Assembly (NCBI GenBank): GCA_014281115.1
Contig: JACONQ010000006.1
Location: 2,728,001 to 2,792,000 of the forward strand
Length of the DNA: 64,000 nt
DNA from: Laburnicola sp. R22_1
Lineage: Eukaryota; Ascomycota; Dothideomycetes; Pleosporales; Didymosphaeriaceae
Reading direction: 5' to 3'
Numbering within the stretch: the stretch's first letter is position 1; every line of letters starts with the position of its first letter. The notes beneath the pieces are model-generated. The model searched no databases. It saw only the letters and a program-made list of their open reading frames with translations, and had not been told where the DNA came from. A program made the position numbers and the translations under genes. Shown piece after piece: positions 35,676 through 46,933 of this stretch.

Positions 35676-36269
35676 ATAACTATTAACTTATAGGCAATAT
35701 AAGTATTACGCTAAAGTAAGTATATTTTAAGTAACTTATAGTAAGTAGTTATATTAGCTAAGTGTAGCTAGAGTCTTTACTAAGATTATAATTATCTAGT
35801 AGAAACCCGTCTTTAAGAGTTCTACTAAAGTAACTTATTAGTAATATAAAATAAATAACTAATAATACTAACCTAATAGCATTTTAATTAATATTAAAGT
35901 TATTTCTGAATAGGTTTAATAGTGAATATATGTCTTTTTTAAAGAGTAATAAAACTATTAGATAATATCTTAATTAACTATTATCTACTTAAGTAAGACT
36001 AGTGCTTAATATTCTTTTTACTTAGCCTATTACACTCTATCCTTATGCCTATAAATATTACTCTTACTAGCTATAGTGCTAATATTTCTAAGCTTAGGCA
36101 TATATATATACCTAGCTCTTATTTTATATAGAATAAGGTATAGCTAACTATTTAACTAACTACTATAGTACGTAATTAATAATTTCTTTAATAATATTTT
36201 TACTATGGTTTTTTTACGACTAAGGAGTTTCTAATAAAAATATTATAATAATAGTAGATATTTCTCCTA
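35676..36269. other. AT-rich RIP-mutated sequence, unassigned
   Basis: No motif, repeat partner or open frame was recognised. Base pattern is the same TAG/CTA-rich type as the flanks. Confidence 0.5.
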
Positions 36270-37330
36270 ATATTATATATATAGAAAAGCGTTTTAAGGT
36301 AGTATTAATAAAAGGATTAGCGCGTTATAAGTAAGCTAAGCAAGCTTAGTAGACTTAGCACGCCTACTTTAATTAAAAAATCTATATACAAAACTATATA
36401 TAAGGCTATATCGCTATACTATAGTTTAGAGTAGAGAAGAAAAAGGTATAAGATAGTGCTAGCACCGCAGCTAATATAATACTATAACTATTATTTCTTT
36501 TTATTATTATCTTTAAAGATTACTAAAAGTAATAGCTATTATATTAATAAGTTTATATTACTTATAAGATATATACTAAGTAGAAGCTTATATACTATAA
36601 GTATACTAATGCTCTATCTCTTTATTAAAGTTAACCTTAAGAAGACTTTTACTATTGCTTTATTTTCTACTATTTTTCTAGGCCCTAGTGCTAATACTAA
36701 TACTACTATTAACGCTGCCTAAAAGTATAATCTCTATTTACTTATTACTATTACTAGGTCTATACTAGAATACTACTCTATTTAGAAGATTATTAATAGG
36801 TTAAAGTAAAAAAAGGTATATCTTAGCCTATGTAAGGCAGTCCTAGTGTACTAGTTAGACTAGTAATAGATTAGTAACTATAGGCATAGTAATAGATATA
36901 AAGACTTTCTACTATATCTATAATATCTTCTATTATTATATATTAGAAAGAATATAAATAAAGGCAGAATTAAAGATAGTAAAGAGAAGATAAAGGTATT
37001 CATTAATAAGTTGCTAGGGGAAAGAAGTGTTACGTAGATATATTAAATTCTTATAGTTATAGTATTAGATAGTACGCGCGTTATATAAGTGTGCTACGTA
37101 AGCAGCGCGTAAATATAGCGCAATTACTAATAATAGTAATAATAGAATAAGTTAGTGTACTATATACGCTTTAAGTAAATTTAGTAGGCGTTAGAGCGCT
37201 TATAGATAGTAGAGCGAATACGCAGTTTATAAACTATTATAAACTATTATTATATTAGTAGAGACTAGGAGTAGACTATATTTTTAGGCGCTAGACTAGA
37301 GCGGCCTTTTTATTCTAACCTACGCAGGCT
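36270..37330 (+). pseudogene. Gypsy-type gag-protease remnant
   Basis: A plus-strand frame with many stops gives a basic start (KRFKVVLIKGLAYYK) and, at 37188-37226, GVRALIDSRANTQFIN. This is a retropepsin active-site segment in which DSGA reads DSRA (GGA to AGA). It is followed by LGVDYIFRR. No RT follows: after 37330 the sequence changes to (TAA)-rich DNA. It may be the 5' part of the gypsy whose RT lies at 57000-60390, but that link is only a guess. Confidence 0.45.
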
Positions 37331-38021
37331 TAAATTAAAGAATAATATGGTGAAAAAGAATAATTAATACTAAATAAACAATACAAACATTTTTTTACTA
37401 TAATAATAATAATTATAATTATAAGAATAACTAACCTAACTATTTTATTAACTCTTTTTATAATAGATTTTCTCTTGCAACTAGTAAGCTATATTCTACT
37501 TTCTTAGAATCTTGCTACTACCTATCTTCTTTATACTTCTGCTGCCGCTGCTTACTTTTATTCTTATTACTTAGTTATAGTCTCGTACCTTAATAGTACC
37601 CTAGATAATTGCTACTATATCTATAAGTTTCTTATACTATAGCTATACTTTTAAACTTCTATAGTCCCTAAGAAACTACTACTTATTATTTAGTAACTAT
37701 TCTATGCCTTTGCTTTGCTAGTTCTTATTTTTAAGCTTCTTTAGTAATATCTTTACTTTATTCTATTATTATAGTATAAACATCTAACCTAATCTTTTAG
37801 CTAGATACTAAAAGAGTACTTTACACTTTAAAATTTAGAGTTATAAAACTAGCTAATAGGGCGTAAATAGCTAAGGCTAGGTATTATTAAAGATATTAAA
37901 ATTAAGAGGCCCCTTTAATAATCCTACTTACTATATAAGATTACTAAATCTTTAGAGATTATTTTTAACTTTGCGTAGCTAATTCTTTATATACTCTAAG
38001 AATTTTACTATAACTATACTA
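37331..38021. other. AT-rich RIP-mutated sequence, unassigned
   Basis: Contains a short AT-rich run of TAA repeats near 37400-37425. No gene, terminal repeat or known family was seen. Confidence 0.5.
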
Positions 38022-39775
38022 CCTTATTAAAGATTTTTATTGTATAGAGATTCTAAGTAAGGTTAAGTTCGTACTATATATAGAGAGAAGTAAAATAAAA
38101 GGCACTAAAATCTAGTATCTAGTATATAGTAGTAGTAATAAAATATATATAAAATAATAATAATTTGTTATTAACTTTCTTTATAGTAGCACTATTAATA
38201 GTAGATAATAAATAGTCTACTATTTAGCATAACTAAGCTATATATTATCTCTTAACTAATAGACTATTATAGAGCTATAGTAAACTATAGAGTTGCAACT
38301 ATAGAAGTAGTATAGGTAATAAAACGCTTAATTATAGTTTAGTTATTACGCTTATAACTTAGTAATAGTATAACTATAGTTCGCTATATATATAGCGTGT
38401 AAAGTCTCCCTACTTTTATAATATTAGGAACGCCTAGAATACTAAATCTTTATCTCTTTATCTATTATATCTAGCGACGTAATAACTTTCTAGCAACCTA
38501 ATATTGTGTCTAAATCTAATACCTATAGTAATATAGCTGTTATTAAATTTAGTTAGGGCATAGACAACTAGCTAGACAAAGTTAAGAATAATCTCTAGAG
38601 ATTTAGCAACCTTATGCGACTAGAAGAATTATTAAAGAGGCCTCTAGAGCTTATCTTTAAGTACCCTATTAGTAATATCTTTAGGCTAATTTACTACGCC
38701 TTGTGCCTCTAGATCCTAGAGTGTAAGGCACTCTTTTAGTATCTAGCTCTTAGTAAAGACGCAGCCTTTATAATATAATAATAGTATAACGCAAAGATTA
38801 TGCTATAAAAGCTTAAAAATATAACTAAAAATAAAGGTAATAAGGACTATAAGGGCGAGAACTAAAGTAAAAGAAAGAAAGAGTTTATTGCAATATATAA
38901 GACGCTAGAGGTGTAGTAGTAGTATAAGAAGCTTAATAAGATAGTGGCAATTATCTAGACTACTATTAAGGTAGGGGACCGTAAGTAATAAGGGTAAGAG
39001 TAAGCAGCAGTAGTAGAAGCATAGAGAGATAGGCGATAGTAGTAAGGTTCTAGGTAGTAGTATATAGCTCGCTAGTTATAAGGAGAAATCTACTATAGGA
39101 AGAAAGTTAGATAAATTAGTTAGGGTAGTTACTATTATAATTATTATAATTATTATTATAGCAAAAAATATTATTAAAGAAATTATTAATTATATAACAT
39201 AGTGGTCGGTTAAATAGTCGGCCCGAGATTACGTAATATTATAAATTAACTCTAAAAAAACTATACTACCTTATATAAAAGAAGTAGTATAGTTAAGCTA
39301 CTAAAATATTATTACATTACTAATATAATAAATAAAAAGCTAGATTTAAAAGATAGTAGTAGTAGTAGTTATATATTAAAAATAAAGATTTAGTATACTA
39401 GACGTTACTAATATTATAAAAGTAAGTAGACTTTATATGCTATGCGTATAGTAAACTATAGTTAAGCGTTTTATTACCTATACTACTCCTATAGTTACGA
39501 CTTTGTATAGATTTATTATAGCTTTCTAATAGTCTATTAGTTAAGAAATAATATATAACTTAATTATACTACATAGTAGACTATTTATTAACTACTATTA
39601 ATAATACTACTATAAAGAAAGTTAATAATAAAATTATTATTATTTTATATATATGTTATTACTACTACAATATACTAGAAACTAGGTTTTAGTGCCTTTT
39701 ATTTTACTTCTCTCTATGTAGGTGCAGACTTAACCTTAGTTAGAATTTCTACACAATAAAAATATTTAATAGAAT
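38022..39775. repeat. K: long inverted repeat with about 0.9-kb spacer
   Basis: The left arm (about 38022-38450) is the reverse complement of the right arm (about 39377-39775) over roughly 400 bp, with transition differences. A third copy of the outer 170 bp lies at 60405-60590. The spacer (38450-39376) carries a plus-strand frame with a basic, Q/K/R-rich C-terminal part near 38800-39000 (KKEFIAIYKTLE), not assigned to a family. The arms could be inverted LTRs of two elements or the terminal repeats of a DNA element. No TSD was found. Confidence 0.65.
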
Positions 39776-40363
39776 AAGCCACTAGTATGCTCTTAGGCTT
39801 ATTACTATTCTAAATAGTTCTTAATATAATAGGTAAACTATAGCCTACTATAGCCACTTATATATAACTATATTTCTAATCTACGTACTTATATTTATCT
39901 AAATAAGCAAATTTAGTCTTAGCTATAGGAGCTAATTTTTATAGAGAAGTTTTATAAAGCTTATACTTAAGTAATAAAGTAAGCCTAATTCTTATTATAT
40001 ATTAAATAATAAAGCCGACTATTTATATATAATAGCTACTTTAATTTAGAAGTCTAGAAAAAGAGGTAAGATTACATTAAAAAAATTGCAAAAGTAGTAA
40101 GTAGCACTAGACTTATTCCTATAATAAGCATTTATAATATAGTTATAAATAAGAAAGACACCTAATAAGTATAGGAGAATATACTTTATATTTTTACTAG
40201 CTACTATAAAGTACCTATAAAGTGTTTTATTATATAGTATTATATCTAGTGCATTATTCACCTTAATTATACTAGTATAAGATAGTTATTAATAATAAAG
40301 AAGACACTAAACTAGACTTATAGACACTCTTATTATATATTTATTATTATATAATAAACTACT
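39776..40363. other. AT-rich RIP-mutated sequence, unassigned
   Basis: No motif recognised. A minus-strand frame of 71 codons at 40046-40261 has no recognisable domain and looks accidental. This is the left flank of the TRIM target site. Confidence 0.5.
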
Positions 40364-40367
40364 TATC

Positions 40368-40515
40368 TGTTAGGGATTCCTAAGGTGCGGCGCGCCCGGC
40401 GGAAGGTTCCGCCGAGCCCCGGAACCTTACCCGATTAGGCATTAGCGCCTCGGCTACGTGTGGGTATATAAGGCAGCTGTTAACAGTCTTTATACGCCAC
40501 CTCGATATCTTAGTA
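40368..40515 (+). repeat. TRIM 5' LTR, first part
   Basis: Identical in all but a few positions to 42704-42851. It contains an inverted motif CGGCGGAAGGTTCCGCCG and a GTATATAAGG box near 40464-40473 that could serve as a TATA element. The terminal TA is the pogo target. Confidence 0.88.
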
Positions 40516-40538
40516 CAGTCAACTCTCGTTATAACGAT
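40516..40538 (+). repeat. pogo left TIR
   Basis: Starts CAGTCAACTCTCGTTATAAC, paired with the complement of 42333-42355. Confidence 0.92.
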
Positions 40539-40732
40539 TAATCCGTGCACAGCAAATTCTATCGTTATATCGAAATATCGTTTAATCGATGATTATTAAG
40601 CTAGTCTTGGCGGACTTGCAGCCACTCCGAAATTGTTGACTGCCTCATACTTCTGATTGACTGAGCTTTCAACGACCTCTCTAGCCGCTTCATATAGGAT
40701 ATATCCTCATACTTTGCAGTCTCCTAATACTC

Positions 40733-42202
40733 CTAATAGCAGAGTAGAACCTGTACAGCCTGAAGAGCCTCTGCAACGCTTGGAGCAGGAGGAGGTAGCA
40801 CCTCCTCCTCTTCCTCTAATCCTTGAACAAGCCCTAGCTGAGCAACTACGATATCCTGTAGGGATGTATCCTCCTCTTCCTCCTCTAAATCCTCATCTAC
40901 TGGATTGAGAAAGTTCTCTATAGCCATAGGATCCTAGATCTGGCCAGCCTGGGCAGCAGCCTGATATAGACTCTCTATTGGCTCCTCTCTATCAAGTCCA
41001 GAGCTAGGATCTAGCCACCTCTTCGGGATGCACGTGCTCTTGATGTAGCAGTGTAGGATAGTAGTATCCTTAATATCAAGCAGCCATGATTCAGCTATCC
41101 AGTGGAGCGTATAGAGAATCGTCATAAATTTGAATAGATCAAGGCCAAGGTTGTAGTGTTTAACCGTGAACGCTAGCCACTGCCTCCAGTAGTAGGTCTT
41201 GAAGTTCTAGATAATACCCTGATCAAGAGGCTAATACATGCTTATTAAGTTCTTTAGTAAGAGCTAGATCGCGATATTGGACGGAGGCGGCGATTGTTGA
41301 AGGCCAGAAAGATGGGCCGAGTAGTTGTCCATAAAAAGAACAACCTTCCTTAAGCCAATATAGCTATAGAATGCAGCAAGCCACTCAGCCATAATAGATG
41401 TGTTTACCCAGCCCTTCTTAGAGGCCCCCCAGACACAGCCAATAGCTACTATATTAACTCCTCGCAAAGCTCGAGGCTGTTTTGACTTTCCTATCACCTA
41501 TAGTGCTACGCGCTCAGTACCAGTAGCGTTGCAGCAGAGCATGATAGATACCCTAGCTTTATCTTTCTTAACACCAGGCATTGAGGCAGTAGCTAGCCCT
41601 CTTGATATTGCCCACCTCCAGTATAGCCCAGTCTCGTCCATGTTGAATATATCGCTGTCTGGGTATCGGATGCAGATGTTCTGTACATCTACCATCTCGG
41701 CTGCTGTTTGCGTTGGTACAGAGCTCTGCTCGCCGTGCTGTGTAACCTCTGCTATCCTATATCGCTGCTTGAATTTTGATACCCAGCCAGACGAGAACTC
41801 AGGAATAGCCTGGCCCTGGTAGGCTGGAATCTGACGCCAGATCTCTCGAGCTTTCTCAGCAAGTATATCGCCTGATACTAGTCCCCCTCGCACTTGTATT
41901 CCCTGCTGCCACTCATACAGGATAGACTCAAGCAGAGGCCAGGCAGCCGCTCGTGAGCGGTAGGCTGTATCGGATATGGATGTACCGGAGGCGGAGGCGG
42001 AGGCGGAGGCGGAGGCAGGTAGGGCGTCGAGGTGTCGAAAGCGATCGTCGAGAGACTCAGATACAGTTGATTGGGAGAGCTTTCTGCCAAATTCAGCTTC
42101 AAACCATGCGATGATAGCTTTCTGTCGTGGCTGTGGTTGCTGAGAGAAGGCCCAGGCGCGGAGAGCCTTCCTCTCATGATTGGATATCCCCTTGCGGCCC
42201 AT
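40733..42202 (-). pseudogene. pogo-type transposase, five in-frame stops
   Basis: One minus-strand frame of about 490 codons without frameshift, interrupted by TAG at 41498-41500, 41264-41266, 41231-41233, 41207-41209 and 40934-40936. The N-terminus (MGRKGISNHERKALRAWAF) and residues 90-155 (SILYEWQQGIQVRGG...WVSKFKQRYRI) are the two CENP-B-type helix-turn-helix DNA-binding domains. The DDE_1 catalytic core keeps D189 (FNMDETGLYW), D292 (LFMDNYSAH) and D327 (PLDQGII), a DD34D spacing. The tail is acidic and proline-rich. Every stop is TAG, fitting CAG or TGG changed by RIP. It would cut and rejoin the element ends; here it is dead unless rescued by a sister copy. Confidence 0.93.
41986..42017. 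repeat. GGAGGC hexanucleotide repeat
   Basis: Five tandem GGAGGC units inside the transposase gene. On the coding strand they encode an alternating Ala-Ser linker (SASASASASASG) between the two DNA-binding domains. Other frames read polyproline, which explains a spurious overlapping frame. Confidence 0.9.
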
Positions 42203-42332
42203 AGCTTCTATAACGATACTTGGCGCTGAAGTGGTATTAGATATTGAATATCGGATACAGGGGTAGATTGTGTGGAGTTGAATCCGTGCAAGCGAAAAAT
42301 ATCGCTATATCGAGGATATCGCTAAAACGGAC

Positions 42333-42355
42333 ATCGTTATAACGAGAGTTAACTG
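42333..42355 (-). repeat. pogo right TIR
   Basis: Minus strand CAGTTAACTCTCGTTATAAC and three further bases, one mismatch to the left TIR, followed outward by TA. Confidence 0.92.
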
Positions 42356-42357
42356 TA

Positions 42358-42406
42358 AAATCAACTTCTTAATTTCAACCTTTGATGCCTTAAGTGATCC
42401 CTTACA
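42358..42406 (+). repeat. TRIM 5' LTR, second part
   Basis: Completes the LTR (AAATCAACTTCTTAATTTCA to CCCTTACA) and matches 42852-42900. Confidence 0.87.
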
Positions 42407-42703
42407 CTATATCGAGGTCCGCGCATCAGCTGCGACATGCTGTAGGGTCTCTAAGCACGACAGCTTGGTGCCCCTGCGCCCAGGACAGGGCCAAAATCCG
42501 ACCACCCCGCCGTTGCGAAGCGACCGCACACCCGCACGATCGATGTTGCCAGGATAGGCAATGCGATTCACGCATCCACCACATCTGCGACCTCCCACAT
42601 CGAGCCCCACACAATTTTGTATGAATGGGTATGGTGTAACTGCCACAAAAGGCCCACATTGGAATTAACGCTTCGGGACGAAGCTTGTTGAAGGGGGAGG
42701 TGA
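42407..42703 (+). other. Internal region of the TRIM-like element
   Basis: 297 bp, GC-rich, with overlapping short frames on both strands but no domain and no shared reading, so it is taken as non-coding. The first bases (CTATATCGAGGTCCGCGCAT) should be the primer-binding site; I could not match them to a particular tRNA. The last bases, GAAGGGGGAGGTGA, are the polypurine tract. Confidence 0.75.
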
Positions 42704-42900
42704 TGTTAGGGATTCCTGAGGTGCGGCGTGCCCGGCGGAAGGTTCCGCCGAGCCCCGGAACCTTACCCGATTAGGCATTAGCGCCTCGGCTACGTGTGGG
42801 TATATAAGGCAGCTGTTAACAGTCTTTATACGCCACCTCGATATCTTAGTAAAATTAACTTCTTGATTTTAACCTTTGATGCCTTGAGTGATCCCTTACA
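42704..42900 (+). repeat. TRIM 3' LTR
   Basis: 197 bp, TGTTAGGGATTCCTGAGG to GATCCCTTACA, intact. The ends are near inverted (TGTTAGGGAT and ATCCCTTACA). Confidence 0.92.
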
Positions 42901-42904
42901 TATC

Positions 42905-44687
42905 TACTAGATAGTATTATAGTATTTTATAATATATATTTTATGCTACCTACTTTATATATAGCATTACTCTTTTAGCTCTAGTTATCTATAATTCTAA
43001 CACGCTCGCCTATTTATAATATCTAATCTATTCCTATATTATATCTAGTTAACTAGTCTTACTAAAATATTTAATATTACTATCCTCTTTATAGTTGCTA
43101 AAAATAATAATAAGACTAGGCGGCGTTAGGGCTAGATAGTAATAAAGATAATAGTGTTAAATAATATTATTTATTTATATATAGTATATTAGTAGATATC
43201 TTTACGTAATAATAGATATATCTTAGTAAGTACACTTGCTGCCTACTTTATAATATAATAAATATTTACTATTATATTAAACGCGACGCTAGCTATTAGC
43301 GTCTATAATAATAATGCGTTAATATATAGTAAAGACTCTAGCCCTACCTTTTTACTTAACGTAGCAGTTATAGTTATAATATACTATTATAGTAAGAGTA
43401 TAGTACTACTAAATAGTAGACTTAAGCTAGCAAATAGATACTAGGCGCTATAACACATCTATAGAAAATAGTATATCTAGTTTCTTATTATATATATACT
43501 TAGTAAATATATATATAGAAATCTTATTTATTAAGATATTCTATCTTAGCTAGTACTTACTACTAAACTAAAGTCATATAATCTATAGTAGAAAATCTAT
43601 ATTAATATTATAATATAAACTAATAGTGTACTATAGTCTAGTAATTTAAGTATAGGTCCCTAGGAAAGAAAGGACTTTTTCTATACTATAAGCATATTAG
43701 TACGTAAGTGTGGCGCAACTTACTTAATACGCATAGTAGTAAAGAAAGCTATTTATATTAATATTTTTACTATATAGGTAGTAGTTTATAAGAAAGGCTA
43801 TTTAAATTACTATTATAACTATAGCTAGTTACGCTAGTTATGCTAGTTACTATTAGTGCTTATATAAAAAACATAGTAGAATAGAAAGTAGTCATAAGGT
43901 AGGCGGTAACCTATAAGAGAGATAGAGGCGAGTAAAAGTATAGGGAAGAAGTTATAATATAAGGGAAGTAAATAGAGTAAAAATAAACTAGTATATAAGA
44001 TTCGCTATAAGCTGTCTATATTATAAATATTACTTAATATAGTAGGCATATATATTACTAAAGTTACTTATAGCTTATATTTACGTCTGTGCCTATATTT
44101 ATAAATACTTACTACTTTTTTTCTCCTATCTAATAGTAGCTAATCTTACTTCTCTCTTTACTTTATACCTAATTGCCTTAAGCAAAATAATCTAGTAGAT
44201 TAGCGCCTTAATCTAGACTACTTACGCTACTACCTACACACCTAGCTACACCTTTACCTCTTTTATAGTCTAGCTCTTAGTTTTAATTTTAATTAGTATA
44301 GCTTAATTCTCTTAATACTAGCCTTAGCTAATTGTACTTTTAAGCTTATAGTAAAAATAGGGCTATTAAATATATCTTTAAGCGCCTATAAGAGTATAAA
44401 CCCTATAGTTCTAAGCTATATATATTAAAGAGCTATTATAGTTATTAGGCTTATTTATATAACACTATTTCTAATATCTTATAATAAAGTAACCTTATTA
44501 GGGCTTAGTAAGTAAGCAAAAGATACTAACTCTAACTATATCTATAACTATATAGATAATTATAAAGACGACTAGAGGTTATATTTAGCACTATTACTAT
44601 TACTATTAAGCTAATCTATAATAGTATTTAGAGTTTTTCTATATAATAAATTTAGAATAGAATATATATAGTAGTTATATAGCCGTA
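42905..44687. other. AT-rich RIP-mutated sequence, unassigned
   Basis: About 1.8 kb with no recognisable domain, RNA gene or terminal repeat. It is probably another decayed transposon. Confidence 0.5.
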
Positions 44688-44692
44688 GTATA

Positions 44693-44902
44693 TATAAGAG
44701 AGTAATCGGGCTTAATTATCGAATAGGTTGAATTGCTATAATGAGGATACTAGGTGCCGCATACTACCTGTATAGTAGCGGTCCTAAGGGCGCGCTAATA
44801 CTACCTAATTGGGACTAGCGCGCGGGGCCGGATTAACGTCGGGCCGATCGGAGGTCCGATGGGCCGATGGGCCGATGGGTCGATAGGCGGCAATCCCTAA
44901 CA
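44693..44902 (-). repeat. Solo LTR with TSD GTATA, TRIM-related ends
   Basis: 210 bp; on the minus strand it starts TGTTAGGGATTGCCGCC and ends CTCTCTTATA (CA changed to TA). The 5-bp duplication GTATA lies at 44688-44692 and 44903-44907. The start is the same as that of the TRIM LTR (TGTTAGGGATT), but the interior differs. It is GC-rich and has a 9-bp tandem motif (GGGCCGATG) at about 44858-44880. No partner LTR is present in the window. Confidence 0.78.
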
Positions 44903-44907
44903 GTATA

Positions 44908-46649
44908 AGTCTATTAAGCTTATTAGGATCTTTATTAGGCGAATATGCGTTAGGCGAATATATATTAGTAGAAAATTACTACTTTTAGAGTAAAGGAGTC
45001 TATATACGCTTTATATAAAATAATTACGTTCTAATAATTTACTTTCTTATTTAATATAGTCTTAAGTTTAATATATTATATATATTTCTATTTTTATTTA
45101 TTTTTAGTACTAACCCTTTTTAGTAGAGAATGCCTTCTCTAATAGAATATACATAATTAACTATTCTTATTATATTAGTAGATATTATAACTTCTAAGTA
45201 GGTGTTAAACTTTTATATAAAAACTAAAAAAATACTTTACACCTTTAAGCTAACTTATACTATTATCTACTTAAGTCTCTATATACTATCTCGCAAATTT
45301 AAACCTAGAAACTTTTAGTAATAAGGCGTATAGTATTATAGAGACTATAATTCTACCTTATTATTCTAAGTATAAAATATATATAGTATACCTATTTAAA
45401 TAAAAATTCTTTTAGTAATCTATTCTATACTTATAAAATAAAACATTAAAGAAAAAGATAGTTATATAGAAATATAGCCCTACCTAGGTTAGCGTACACT
45501 ATATATAGATAGTAAATATATATACTAAAAGTGTATACTAATAAAGCGTACTACTTACTTGTCTATTTTAATATAAGAAAATATAAACGATAATAGCTAT
45601 AGTAAAAGCGCCTAATCCTATAATTATATTAGAAAGACTAAGTGTACTTAGAAAGCGTATATAATTCTTCTTATACTATTTAGAGCTTATATACTATTTT
45701 AATTACTAGTCTACTACTATTAAAAAGAGTAGTAGCAAAATAGGTATATAAAGAAAGAAATTATTAGAAATTAAAGTGCTCTCTTTTTTATTCTAATAAG
45801 TAAAGAAGTAAGTTATAGCAAAGAGCGCCTTACTTTATAAGATAGACTAAGTAAAAGTTATTAACACCTTATAGGTAGCATATATAAAAGGGGTAGTCTA
45901 AGTTAAAAATATTAAGTATTATTTTACTTAGACAAGCTATTTAATTTATAAGCCTTAATAACAAATTTTTAGGCATATCTCTTATATTAATTCTAGTACA
46001 GAATTAAAGACTACTTAGAAGGATTATATTAAGCTAATAGGCCTAATCTTTCTAGTTAAGACTAATAATATCTATAGTAATACTTATAGTAAATAATGCT
46101 GTTTAAGTAATACTAAAGAGAAATATAAGAGATCTTTCTAGTTTACTATTTTCTTAGAAGACTAGATGCGCTTAAGATATATTTAGTATTCTATAATCTA
46201 TATATAATAATATAAGACTTAAAAGTAGACTAATAGATAAGTAAGTAATTAGGCTATAATAAATAAATTTATTTTAAATAATTAGAGTAAAAGATATAAG
46301 ATATTTATATATTAATTTTCTCTTAGTGTGTCCTATTATAATAATAGTTACTATAGAACTATTACTTTAGAAATTAGACTAGAATTAAATTCTTATATTG
46401 TGTAGTAACTTAAGCACTTATATTTTAAATTAAGTAGGATTAGAAAGTGTAAAGACATAAGAAAATATCTTTAATATTTATACTCTTTATAAGCTAGCAC
46501 TATAACTAGTACTATTTTAGATATATAAAGAATCTAGTACCTTTTTCTACTAGTATCTATATAGCTATTCTACTAGTAGATAATTTAGCGTTTTAAAAAA
46601 AGGCAACTTAGTAAATATTATTTAGGTAATAGCTAGCTAAACTTATAAA
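44908..46649. other. AT-rich RIP-mutated sequence, unassigned
   Basis: No domain, RNA gene or paired repeat recognised. Confidence 0.5.
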
Positions 46650-46654
46650 GTATA

Positions 46655-46928
46655 TGTTGAATGGGTACTCTACAGCTAGCTGTATAGACATCGAATTCTA
46701 ATCCTCTATACTGGCAAGCGTGGAGGGTGTACGGGGCGATCGTACGAGGAAAGGAAATAACATAACAGAACGACTTGGTATTGATTGCTTGTCTCTAGAG
46801 AGGGTGCGGATGGAAAGGAGAAGATCTTGCGGCGCACGGGCATCACGTGATCCCCACGTGATGCCATCGTGCGGCAATATTGAAACCTCAACACCCTCAG
46901 GTGCCCTTGCCCGTACGGTGTACGGACA
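46655..46928 (-). repeat. Solo LTR of the Copia B family, barely RIP-mutated
   Basis: 274 bp, TGTTGAATGGGTACTC to TACGGACA on the plus strand, flanked by GTATA at 46650-46654 and 46929-46933. It aligns with the LTRs of B1 (opposite strand) and B2 (same strand). Where those read TA, this copy usually reads CA, TG, CG or GG, so it approximates the pre-RIP LTR. It contains an inverted ATCACGTGATCCCCACGTGA motif near 46831-46862. A solo LTR arises by recombination between the two LTRs of an element. Overlapping frames here are not genes. Confidence 0.92.
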
Positions 46929-46933
46929 GTATA

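Larger units (their letters stand above)
40516..42355 (-). mobile_element. pogo/Fot1-type DNA transposon
   Basis: 1840 bp with 23-bp terminal inverted repeats that begin CAGTYAACTCTCGTTATAAC and differ at one position. It is flanked by a TA dinucleotide on both sides (40514-40515, 42356-42357); removing the element and one TA restores a 197-bp LTR equal to its partner. TA targets, this TIR length and a CENP-B-like transposase with D-D-D residues define the pogo branch of Tc1/mariner. The subterminal regions repeat ATATCG and CGTTATA motifs, possible transposase sites. Confidence 0.93.
40368..42900 (+). mobile_element. TRIM-like miniature LTR element, 5' LTR split by pogo
   Basis: Two copies of a 197-bp LTR (TGTTAGGGATTCCT to ATCCCTTACA) enclose only 297 bp of DNA with no coding capacity. 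The 5' LTR is 40368-40515 joined to 42358-42406; the 3' LTR is 42704-42900. A polypurine tract (GAAGGGGGAGG) lies right before the 3' LTR, giving plus orientation. A short target duplication TATC flanks it (40364-40367 and 42901-42904). Without the pogo insert it is 691 bp, in the size range of terminal-repeat retrotransposons in miniature. It is GC-rich and hardly RIP-mutated. Confidence 0.87.

Noticed and set aside
40657..40908. Plus-strand frame of 83 codons, proline- and glutamate-rich
   Set aside because: Antisense to the acidic tail of the pogo transposase, whose glutamate repeats create it.
41400..41822. Plus-strand frame of 140 codons
   Set aside because: Antisense to the transposase catalytic core, which has clear family motifs.
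41878..42177. Minus-strand frame with a polyproline run
   Set aside because: Out-of-phase reading of the GGAGGC repeat in the transposase gene.
42394..42659. Overlapping frames on both strands in the TRIM interior
   Set aside because: Three mutually overlapping frames in a 297-bp GC-rich stretch, none with a domain or shared start context.
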